Below are positions 11,245 through 18,565 of a stretch of 64,000 nt of DNA, in pieces. Every line of letters begins with the position of its first letter. Within the stretch, counting starts at the first letter, position 1. A program made the translations under genes and the position numbers. The notes under the pieces were generated by a model that worked only from the letters and a program-made list of their open reading frames with translations, was not told where the DNA came from and did no database searches. Source of the stretch: Tetramitus jugosus (lineage: Eukaryota; Heterolobosea; Eutetramitea; Acrasida; Vahlkampfiidae); assembly GCA_937625935.1 (NCBI GenBank), contig OW569382.1, positions 186,001 to 250,000 on the forward strand, given 5' to 3'.

Positions 11245-11302
11245 CTCAATCGGAAGAGATGCCTGCTGTGTTTCCTGTTCTTGTTCATTTGGTTGATGAA
11301 TG

Positions 11303-11515
11303 CTAAAACCATTGCTTTGCGAGCATATGACGGTGGAATCTATCGTGCATCATCAAATCATGGTCATTGTTCATCATTTCCATTTGTTCTTGCTCCTTTG
11401 TATTCTTGTTCACAACAGACATGTGGTTGTGATTCACATCTAGGTTGTTGATGTGATTGTTACTATTATTATTATGATTATGATTATTATTACTCGTAGA
11501 GATTAATTGCAACAT
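11303..11515 (-). CDS. Asn/His-rich 70-residue ORF just upstream of the GNAT gene
   Basis: Starts ATGTTGCAATTAATC at 11515 and ends TTTTAG at 11303. Composition (runs of Asn and His, then EQEQMEMMNNDHDLMMHD) resembles coding low complexity elsewhere in this window. It runs straight into the 5' side of the GNAT gene but one frame off. It could be the real N-terminal part of that protein separated by a single-base indel or an unrecognised intron, a small upstream ORF, or chance. No good intron was found between them. Confidence 0.3.
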   Translation of the reverse strand: MLQLISTSNNNHNHNNNSNNHINNLDVNHNHMSVVNKNTKEQEQMEMMNNDHDLMMHDRFHRHMLAKQWF

Positions 11516-11900
11516 GATACACGATTGATATTGGGACGAGTGTGCTGCTGAATGTGCTGTTTTTTTTGAAGGTTGAGTTTTTTTTGGGTATTGAAAGAAT
11601 TTGGTGGTGGTTTTCTGCTGGTAAGAGAGAAAGTTGCTGTTGATTTGTTTGACTTTTGTTGTGGGTGATGTAGACCGACGAGAAGTGCAGAGTAGAGTAG
11701 TATACGGGTGGAGCTATGTACTAAATTTTTGAAACGTGTTCTTTGTGTGTGTTATTTTTTTTCGTCGTTGCCCCCTTCTGAAGAGGACAAAAATGACATT
11801 GAGGGGTGGCGAAGGAACAACATCCTGAGTGATTACAACAACTCTGAATCAGTTGAAACGCCACCTGCGAAAAATATCACGGAGGAAATATCTTGCAAAA

Positions 11901-11971
11901 TGCATTGACCGGGAATCGAACCCGGGTCCTCAGCTTGGAAGGCTGAGATGCTGCCTCTACACCATCAATGC
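11901..11971 (-). tRNA. tRNA-Gly (anticodon UCC)
   Basis: 71 nt on the minus strand. The acceptor stem GCATTGA pairs with TCAATGC, with discriminator A at 11901. The anticodon arm is TCAGC-CTTCCAA-GCTGA with anticodon TCC, which reads GGA (Gly). The T arm is CCGGG-TTCGATT-CCCGG. Internal promoter A box (TGGTGTAGAGG) and B box (GGTTCGATTCC) match consensus. There is no intron. A retrotransposon target duplication begins only 28 bp upstream of its 5' end (at 11999). Confidence 0.97.
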
Positions 11972-11998
11972 TCCTTTTATGAGAGAGAGTTTTTATCG

Positions 11999-12012
11999 AA
12001 TTTCTGCTTCAT
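11999..12012 (+). repeat. Left target-site duplication of the retrotransposon pair
   Basis: AATTTCTGCTTCAT at 11999-12012 recurs exactly at 14217-14230, immediately after a run of A. The two copies bracket 2.2 kb that contains two ORF1-like genes. A 14-bp direct repeat next to a 3' poly-A is the normal footprint of target-primed reverse transcription. Confidence 0.85.
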
Positions 12013-12036
12013 TACACCTAAAAAACAAAAACGCCG

Positions 12037-13230
12037 ATGAAAAAACGAACACACACCCCTGTTGTTCATGAGTATGAGAATCCACGCTATGCTGTGTGGA
12101 CCACAGCACCAAGAGGAACTGCGCCAAGCAGCAAGGAGGTCATCATCACTGGAAAGTGTGATGACTCTCCCAAGGCTGCCTTGGCCAAGAAGATTGGCTT
12201 GGATTTTGGTGATTTGCTCACCAGGGTCCAAGTCATCAAGAAGGGCCCCAAGAGGTTTGTTGCGTGGGTAACTGTTGTTGATGACAACATTTACCCATTT
12301 GTTGAATCCTTCAACCGCAACAAGAAGATGAGTGGCTGCAAGGCAGCACTCAAGCACAACGTAGATTGTGCCAAGAAGGTCGTCCTCCACGGTGTCAAAG
12401 GTAAGACGGAGGACGACATCAAGACCATGCTTGGCACAACAAAGGTCAAGAACGTGCTCAAGAAGCACGACACCGCCTTTGTTGTGATGGAGTCCGAAAC
12501 GTATGCCGAAGCTTTGCTTCGGAACGTTCAATCCATGCCAGTGGAGGTGGAAGCAAAGCGCTTCCTTCCACGCCCACGTGATCCTGTCAAGGCTGTCAGC
12601 AAGAGGCTGACCAAGATGTACCAAGAGCTACTGGCTGTGGTGGACGACCTGCGCCACCAAGTCAGTGTGTTAAAAGATATGGCTTCCGTCAACCGGATTC
12701 CCCTCGCATCCCCGTCTCCAAGGACGCCGGAGCGAATCTCCGAATTCGAACCTTCGACTCCGTCTACGACCGATGACTGGGAGTCGATCATGCCGGAGTC
12801 CCATCCCGCCACTCCAACTACGGTCATCACAGAGCCAACCAACAACACCATTGATGAGGATGCTCGTAACAGAGCAATCCTCGAGCTAGTATTGAACACC
12901 TCCGAGGTGTTCAAGAAAGTCAAGAAAGAGATTGCTGCCCGAGCAATCATGGTGGACCGTGCAAGAAGCACAACCACCGAAGAAGATCCAGTTGAGTTGG
13001 ATCTCAGTACCCCGACTGTGAGTTACAGAGTCCCCAACTCAACGAACACAAGAAGCGATCAGCACGTGTCACCGTTGGTGACACTGCTGCCAACAAGATC
13101 CCGGCCAGGTTGGCCAGTATCAAGTCAGGTGCTCTCCGTAGGTCCTACCAATTGGCTAGGACTACGGAGCCATCTGACCTCACCAGTGGTGCTCCAGATG
13201 GCAGTGGAGGCCCTCGCAACGAATCCCTGA
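12037..13230 (+). CDS. ORF1p-like nucleic-acid-binding protein of retrotransposon copy A, frame-disrupted near the C-terminus
   Basis: Read from ATG 12037. The first 220 residues align along their length with the copy B protein (for example PRYAVWTT, RFVAWVTV, DTAFVVM, KAVxKRLTKMYxELL). Two strand-helix modules with RRM-like spacing are visible: VQVIKKGPKRFVAWVTV, and KVVLHGVKGKTEDDI followed by DTAFVVM. A short coiled coil (LTKMYQELLAVVDDLRHQV) and a Ser/Thr/Pro linker follow. After about 12996 the minus-1 frame is open to a TAG ending at 13280. That frame encodes a basic tail (HKKRSARVTV, KKGSKQHSKKRMN) and looks more protein-like than the annotated end. LINE ORF1 proteins bind RNA; that role is inferred. 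Confidence 0.7.
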   Translation: MKKRTHTPVVHEYENPRYAVWTTAPRGTAPSSKEVIITGKCDDSPKAALAKKIGLDFGDLLTRVQVIKKGPKRFVAWVTVVDDNIYPFVESFNRNKKMSGCKAALKHNVDCAKKVVLHGVKGKTEDDIKTMLGTTKVKNVLKKHDTAFVVMESETYAEALLRNVQSMPVEVEAKRFLPRPRDPVKAVSKRLTKMYQELLAVVDDLRHQVSVLKDMASVNRIPLASPSPRTPERISEFEPSTPSTTDDWESIMPESHPATPTTVITEPTNNTIDEDARNRAILELVLNTSEVFKKVKKEIAARAIMVDRARSTTTEEDPVELDLSTPTVSYRVPNSTNTRSDQHVSPLVTLLPTRSRPGWPVSSQVLSVGPTNWLGLRSHLTSPVVLQMAVEALATNP

Positions 13231-13324
13231 AGAAGGGATCAAAACAACATTCCAAGAAGAGAATGAATCCTGTTGCGTAGGCCTGCCACTCCACTGAGCA
13301 AGCACCACATCATATTAGACAATT

Positions 13325-13346
13325 GAGAGCAGGCAAGCCTGCTCTC
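13325..13346 (+). repeat. 3' UTR hairpin of copy A
   Basis: GAGAGCAGGC-AA-GCCTGCTCTC is a perfect 10-bp inverted repeat in the 3' UTR. A second stem, TGGTGC-GTGA-GCACCA, lies about 30 bases further on, directly before the tail TTTGTTGTATTAAA. GTGA is a GNRA-type tetraloop in RNA. Such stems could be recognised by the reverse transcriptase. Confidence 0.65.
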
Positions 13347-13412
13347 ACACAAAAGAAAAATAAAAGTTCCGCAACGTGGTGCGTGAGCACCATTTGTTGT
13401 ATTAAAAAAAAA

Positions 13413-14216
13413 TTACACCTAAAAAACGCAGAAAAAACGGAATCACATGTCTGGTGATTCAACAAATTTGGTGAAGGAATACGGCAACAGCCGTTATGCA
13501 GTGTGGACCACTACACGGAGAGGCTCTAGGCCAAGTGACAGAGAGGTGGTCATTACTGGCAACGGTAATGGTGTCTCTCAGTCATCTTTGGCAAGAAAGA
13601 TAGGAGAGGAGTTTGGTGACTGGCTCAACCGAGTCCAGGTCATCAAGAGGAAAGGCCAGCAACGCTTTGTTGCATGGGTGACGGTCAAGGGTGACCGCAT
13701 CTATGACTTTGTTGAGTTGTTCAACAAAGAGAGGAGGATTGGCAACAGCACTGCTGCACCCAAGCGCAGTGTTGATTGCACAAGAAAGGTGGTCGTCCAT
13801 GGCATGAAGGGCATGTCAGTGGACGACATCAAGAAGCTACTGGGACCTGAGAAGGTTGCCAGTGTGCTCAAGAAGCGTGACACTGCTTTCGTGGTCATGG
13901 GTGATGAAACCTATGCACGGGCAGTGCTCAGCGGAGAGAACAAGGTAAAGGTCACGGTCATTCGATACGTCGAGAGACCACATGATCCTCTCAAGGCTGT
14001 CAACAAGAGGTTGACCAAGATGTACGAGGAGCTGCTGACGGTGGTTGACGCACTGCGTCTACAGGTCACAGAACTCACCAAGGAATTGACAAAGACAAAG
14101 GGTCAAGAGAGCAACAACAAGAGAAGAAGAGTGAACGCCCTACGGGTCGTCACTCACAAAACAAGTCAATAAATGAGCAATCGTGTGCTTGCGCACACAT
14201 GGTTGTATGGAAAAAA
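13413..14216 (+). mobile_element. Non-LTR retrotransposon copy B (ORF1-only)
   Basis: About 0.8 kb. It begins TTACACCTAAAAAAC directly after the poly-A of copy A, carries one intact ORF1-like gene, and ends with a hairpin (GTGTGC-TTGC-GCACAC), ATGGTTGTATGG and eight A, followed by the right target duplication at 14217-14230. It lacks reverse transcriptase. The 3' region is shorter than that of copy A and the Ser/Pro-rich C-terminal region is missing. Confidence 0.75.
13447..14172 (+). CDS. ORF1p-like protein of retrotransposon copy B
   Basis: 241 residues, intact, ATG 13447 to TAA 14170-14172. Paralogous to the copy A protein through the two RRM-like modules: VQVIKRKGQQRFVAWVTV, and KVVVHGMKGMSVDDIKKLL with DTAFVVM. 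A short coiled coil (YEELLTVVDALRLQVTELT) and a basic end (NNKRRRVNALRVV) follow. The basic tail and RRM-like core suggest RNA binding, as in LINE ORF1 proteins. By eye roughly half of the residues are shared with copy A, so the two are diverged subfamily members, not a recent tandem duplication. Confidence 0.7.
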   Translation: MSGDSTNLVKEYGNSRYAVWTTTRRGSRPSDREVVITGNGNGVSQSSLARKIGEEFGDWLNRVQVIKRKGQQRFVAWVTVKGDRIYDFVELFNKERRIGNSTAAPKRSVDCTRKVVVHGMKGMSVDDIKKLLGPEKVASVLKKRDTAFVVMGDETYARAVLSGENKVKVTVIRYVERPHDPLKAVNKRLTKMYEELLTVVDALRLQVTELTKELTKTKGQESNNKRRRVNALRVVTHKTSQ

Positions 14217-14230
14217 AATTTCTGCTTCAT
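14217..14230 (+). repeat. Right target-site duplication of the retrotransposon pair
   Basis: Exact second copy of the 14-base sequence at 11999-12012. Its first two bases overlap the end of the poly-A run of copy B. The sequence after it (GACTTCAAGACTTGG) is therefore the original continuation of the tRNA 5' flank. Confidence 0.85.
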
Positions 14231-14304
14231 GACTTCAAGACTTGGAAGTGCACTCCAACTACCAAGAGACTGTGCAGACAACACCATTTGTTGTATTAAA
14301 AAAA
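14231..14304 (+). mobile_element. 3' scrap of another element of the same family (copy C)
   Basis: Ends with ACACCATTTGTTGTATT and eight A, the same 3' terminus as copy A. Nothing upstream of it is recognisably coding, so this is a severely 5'-truncated insertion or the remnant of one, older than the A/B insertion that landed in it. Confidence 0.55.
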
Positions 14305-15180
14305 ATGACTGGACTGCTGGGGGACTTCTCAGGGTGAACAGACTGGGAAGGATGCCGGTCAAACATGGCTCAAGAGCGATGTCACAGTTTCCTTCCGAGT
14401 TACTGTCGGTCAGCAGTGATCGTGGATCAGTGGGTCTCAATGACATAGAGGAACAAACCGCCTGGTTTATTGGCTAAATGGTGTCTGGTCAGAGGGACAC
14501 GGAAGTGAAGCAGTTGCTGCTTGACACGCTTGAGGAAATGGTGACTCGGCAGTATTAAAGAGATTTGCGGTCTGTGGTGGTTACAAGTTGAAGCAATGTG
14601 TGGTGGGGTGGACTTTAGCTTTCTAAAGTACCCCCACAAGATTGACAGAAAGCTGGAATGGTTCTATGCACAAGTGCGGAGTGGTACTTTGCACACTCGA
14701 GAAGTCATGAGGGTATTGTATGGAAAAAATGAAGCTCCAACAGTGTGCGAAAGATGTAACAAGGAGTCAGAGACTATTCTACATTGTCTCATTCGCTGTC
14801 CAAGAGCAATATTGACTAGAAGAAGACTGGCTATGTCTGTAGGTGATGAACTGAGTACTCTGGGAGGCCACCCAAAACACCAGATAGACCTATGGTTCGA
14901 CTCTGTGTGTTGGGAAGGCGGTAAGCTGACAGTGCAACCAAACCGAAAATCGAGCAAAGAGTTCCTCCTAGGTATGATGGGTGTAGAGAAGCAGTGGATC
15001 AAATTATGAGAGGGATGAGGAAGAACGGTATCAAGAAAGATTTTGCGGAAAAGAGAGCCAGAACATTTGTGAACAAGGTGAAAAGGAGGTGCGTCGAAAC
15101 CCTTCACCAATTGTACACCTCCTATAAGGAAGGAACAAAACAATGATGCCCTACGGGCACCATTGTTAGAATTAAGAAGT
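14305..15180 (+). pseudogene. Decayed C-terminal part of a LINE ORF2 (zinc-knuckle end)
   Basis: Pieces of one protein are spread over shifted frames. A first piece, GGLLRVNRLGRMPVKHG, ends at a stop at 14475-14477. The frame from 14596 gives a 137-residue piece with CERCNKESETILHCLIRCP, the Cys-Cys-His-Cys motif found after the reverse transcriptase domain of many LINEs. Another shift is needed to reach the basic end MRGMRKNGIKKDFAEKRAR, finishing at TGA 15143-15145. The 3' end, GCCCTACGGGCACCATTGTTAGAATTAA, is a small stem plus a tail like those of copies A and C. No reverse transcriptase core or endonuclease remains. Confidence 0.65.
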
Positions 15181-15299
15181 AATGGAGGAGATAACGCCTT
15201 TGAGCCTTATCCATTGTAAAGGACAAATTGGAAAAGTTGGAATTTATGGTTGGTGAAGTCACTGGATTATTGCGTTGTTTTAAGAGATTGGATTCTAGA

Positions 15300-18134
15300 T
15301 CAACCGTCAGTTGTCATCGAAACAGATAGTGTCGTTGATGAGGTGGGTGTGGTTGCCACTTCGATGTCAGAGACTTCTAGCGAAAAAATTGCTCTTCCTG
15401 AAAAGTGAGAGCTCGAAAAAGTAGACATAGTGTCCAGGGAGGATTGAACACTCATTGTTTCACTAAAGCTACTGTTACTGCCAATACTTAAACTGGATCC
15501 AGTAGATGAAAAACTATCCATTGAATCGGATGATTGAGATCGCTGTAACCTATTATTTTCATGAAGTCTGTTGAGCATTTCCTGCCGCAACCTTCGTTCA
15601 ATCTCAGATTCTTGAAGCAATGGAAACAGAGCACCACCAGAAAAATTGTAATTGTAGTCTTCATCTGCCTGCTCGAAAATACTCCCTTCATCTTCTCTGC
15701 TAAAAGTGTCTCGGACCTGTACATCGGATTTTTCTGCTTCTCCCCTCTCTTCGAACTGGAGTGAAGTTGAGCCAGGAGATAAATTATCACGTACAGTCGT
15801 AGGTACAGTAATTGATTCAGTTTGAATATGTACAGAACAATTCTCAGCTGAAGTTTGAGTGTGCATTGGGTAGACCTTTCTTTCTTTTGTTTGGGTGAAA
15901 GCATTGCTGATTGTGTCTCCTGAACGAACATCCTCCAATTGCTCGTTCAATTGTTGATTACCCTTCTCTGCTCTTGTATGTACATTTGAAACTTCAACCG
16001 ATGTTTGGGTGTGTATCGCATGAGTATCCTTCTCTTCTGTTTGGAAGCAAGAATTTTCCATCATGATAGCCTCATTCTGAACTGCCCTGTCAGTTTGAAC
16101 TATCACATCGGAGTCTTTAACCTCATGTCGTGTCTGTGTGCCACTATCAGACACGAAGTTCACTTCTCGCTGTTCAGTCGGTAATTTTGGTTGATGAGAC
16201 ATTTCCATCAGAGTCAACATCAACAATAACCTCTCAATTTCACAGTTAATTGTTGAGTACGAATGTGTATCCTCACTATCAAGCTCTTTGGCTACCATAT
16301 GCACTTCGGTTGAGAGGGAGTGCTCATTGGACAAGATACTCCTCATAATACTCTCCATCACTTCGCTGATTATGTCATTGATAATTGAACTGTTCAGAGG
16401 TATTCCTTCGGAAATGCAGTATTGGACCAACTCTGGAGTTAGTATCGCTCCTCGCAATTGACCATATCTTACCGGGTCAAGACATGGAACCGAAACCTCG
16501 TTCTCTCTTGGTGTTCCTTGTGATACTTGTTTAAGAAGAATTTCAGAGAGAATATCTGAAGACACGATGCGAATGATCCGTTGTATCAACTTCTCTTTCA
16601 TTTCTTCCATGTACAACTCCACCTTCTTATCAACTCCGCTGTGGACAGGAATTCGTTCCATTTTATCTCTCTCAGGATCTTGGATCTCATTCTTTGTCTT
16701 TTCTCTGTGCGGATTAACATACAAAAGACCTTTGGGTTCATCATACACGATCATTGAGAAATGAGAAGATGTAAACTCCTCAGACGGAATGATACCCTGA
16801 ATTTTTTCTTGTCTTTCTCTTTCATTGTTGATTGCACTGTTAATCTGATGTTGTAAGAGTTGGAAGTTGTCCGATAGAGGATCCTTGCTCGGCAAGCTTT
16901 GAAAGGTAGTATCCAGAGCGACAGAAGAATCCCTTGCCTTTGCTGTGCTTGTAGAAAGTTTGCTCAAGTCGATGTCAGTAACATTGAGCAATTCACTGAA
17001 TTGCCCTGGAGAACTCGCCTTCGTCTCACAATATGGAGCTTCTGTCTGAATTTCGGCATTATCCCTGTCATATGCTTGTACAGAGACAGTACTAACGTTT
17101 TCATTTCTGTTCAGCCTCTTTACTTCCCCTACTGTCTGGTCTGCCATCTGAACTTTGTCACTCCTTACTATCGCACGACTATTTTGATCGTCACTACTTT
17201 CTGTCTTTTGTTGCTTGACCCGATTACTTTCATTTGAGTTACTAGAAAACATATCCCAATTATAATCATCGAATTTCACAGTCTGTTTGTTCACAATAGA
17301 GTGTTTCATGATAGCTCGAAAAAGGGATGGGAATTTTTCTTTCAGTACTGATGGGGCAGTGAAGGAACTGTCGTTTGTTTCACCTTTCGCCTTTTGTTTA
17401 GGCATAAATTTGATTCGCATGTGATTGCTATCAAGAGTGGAGCTATTGAGGTTTCCACTAGCAATTCTTTGCAATGATTGAGCAGATTTGAGACGAGCTT
17501 CATGAAGCAATGTTTCTTCATCTAACGATGGTAGATGAATGATCCGCTGTTCCCGCTGTTCATCAACACTCTCTCCATCTGCATCCATGCACTTCCTCAT
17601 TAAACATTCGGTACGGTGTTCGTTCGAATTCAAATGGGAGAAAGGGCAGAGAAAACCATTGCTTTTCGCTTCAATTTTTGAAGGTAAGACCCAGCTCGAT
17701 GTGTTATCGCTTGGACAAATGCTCTCTTCTCCCTTGGCTGTACTCTTACTGACTGATTGGTAGCAACCCTGATCTATCAATTGTTTTAATAATTGTTTTT
17801 TATGATTGCTGCAGTCTTGTTCAATGCTCTTCAATGACGAACAAGAAACTTCGCTCCAACAGGGCTTCTGCTTCCACTTTTCTTCGTTAGGTCGAAGAAA
17901 CCACTGGTGATGATCTCTTAGTTGACTCAACAAGGAAACGGGAGAAGACTGATAGGGGCTGTTTCTCATGCTGTTGTGACTCTTGTGGTTGGAAGAGCTA
18001 CCCTTATTCCTCTTGTTGAGCTTTGATGACGCGCTATCAAGAGCACTGGTGGAGGTGTTTTTCTGCTCAACGAGCTTGTTGTTTACTTCCTGTTGACGTC
18101 TGCTCGATCCAGGTGTGTTTGAACTTTTCGTCAT
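15300..18134 (-). CDS. Large disordered/coiled protein with repeated TQT motifs (candidate LC8 hub)
   Basis: 944 residues, no intron, no membrane segment. Mostly polar and Ser-rich. Between residues about 667 and 770 there is a ladder of QT motifs: SGTQT, VIVQT, CFQTE, IHTQT, AFTQT, MHTQT, HIQTES; one more, AEIQT, is near residue 362. TQT is the core of the binding motif of the dynein light chain LC8, which pairs up such ladders. A helical region (about 520-620, including LTPELVQYCISEG) precedes the ladder. The family is not recognised; centrosomal or basal-body scaffolds often look like this, but that is inference. The gene is divergent from eIF4G. Confidence 0.7.
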   Translation of the reverse strand: MTKSSNTPGSSRRQQEVNNKLVEQKNTSTSALDSASSKLNKRNKGSSSNHKSHNSMRNSPYQSSPVSLLSQLRDHHQWFLRPNEEKWKQKPCWSEVSCSSLKSIEQDCSNHKKQLLKQLIDQGCYQSVSKSTAKGEESICPSDNTSSWVLPSKIEAKSNGFLCPFSHLNSNEHRTECLMRKCMDADGESVDEQREQRIIHLPSLDEETLLHEARLKSAQSLQRIASGNLNSSTLDSNHMRIKFMPKQKAKGETNDSSFTAPSVLKEKFPSLFRAIMKHSIVNKQTVKFDDYNWDMFSSNSNESNRVKQQKTESSDDQNSRAIVRSDKVQMADQTVGEVKRLNRNENVSTVSVQAYDRDNAEIQTEAPYCETKASSPGQFSELLNVTDIDLSKLSTSTAKARDSSVALDTTFQSLPSKDPLSDNFQLLQHQINSAINNERERQEKIQGIIPSEEFTSSHFSMIVYDEPKGLLYVNPHREKTKNEIQDPERDKMERIPVHSGVDKKVELYMEEMKEKLIQRIIRIVSSDILSEILLKQVSQGTPRENEVSVPCLDPVRYGQLRGAILTPELVQYCISEGIPLNSSIINDIISEVMESIMRSILSNEHSLSTEVHMVAKELDSEDTHSYSTINCEIERLLLMLTLMEMSHQPKLPTEQREVNFVSDSGTQTRHEVKDSDVIVQTDRAVQNEAIMMENSCFQTEEKDTHAIHTQTSVEVSNVHTRAEKGNQQLNEQLEDVRSGDTISNAFTQTKERKVYPMHTQTSAENCSVHIQTESITVPTTVRDNLSPGSTSLQFEERGEAEKSDVQVRDTFSREDEGSIFEQADEDYNYNFSGGALFPLLQESEIERRLRQEMLNRLHENNRLQRSQSSDSMDSFSSTGSSLSIGSNSSFSETMSVQSSLDTMSTFSSSHFSGRAIFSLEVSDIEVATTPTSSTTLSVSMTTDG

Positions 18135-18565
18135 TTGATCTTGTTCGATCGGCGTCGAACAGTTTTTCTGTAGTTCGGAGTTGTCCGAGAGGAAAGTTCA
18201 CACAAGTTCCCACAAAAATCAAATGCTTTGTGAAAGTTCTTCCTTGAGTTTGACGCGACATTCAAGGAGTGGGATCTGATGTTCCTTCAATTCACAGTTT
18301 GAAACACACCATTGAACCTATCGCGAAAATTATTTGCACACACACAATTTTTAGCTTCGCGAAAGAAAAAGTTTTCTTGCATCCATGCAATCGCCACTCC
18401 CTCACACAAGGCCGAATGCGACCATCACACGGCGTATTGCCAAAAAAAAAGTCCAAATCTCAAAAAAATAAAACACACCAAAAAAACCAACAAAAAAAAG
18501 ACTCAAACTCTTATATACAACCCACACACACAACCAAACCAAAACCCCAAAAAACCAATTTTTTT
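18135..18565. promoter_or_regulatory. Divergent promoter region between the QT-ladder gene and eIF4G
   Basis: 431 bases separating two start codons that point away from each other. The eIF4G side is an A-rich, C-containing leader (runs of A broken by CC and CAC) leading to the first ATG at 18566. No gene is seen inside. Confidence 0.3.

Larger units (their letters stand above)
12013..13411 (+). mobile_element. Non-LTR retrotransposon copy A (ORF1-only)
   Basis: About 1.4 kb. It starts TTACACCTAAAAAAC, the same words that start copy B. It carries one ORF1-like gene, a 3' UTR with two hairpins, the tail CACCATTTGTTGTATT and a run of A (13404-13412). No reverse transcriptase is present, so it must move in trans or is a dead deletion derivative. 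It is followed without a gap by copy B. Codons here are richer in G and C at the third position than in the flanking host genes. Confidence 0.75.

Noticed and set aside
12011-13427. A CRISPR-like or LTR interpretation of the direct repeats around copy A
   Set aside because: Repeats are 16 bases and border a poly-A-tailed ORF1 element; there are no LTR features (TG...CA, primer binding site) and only one spacing.
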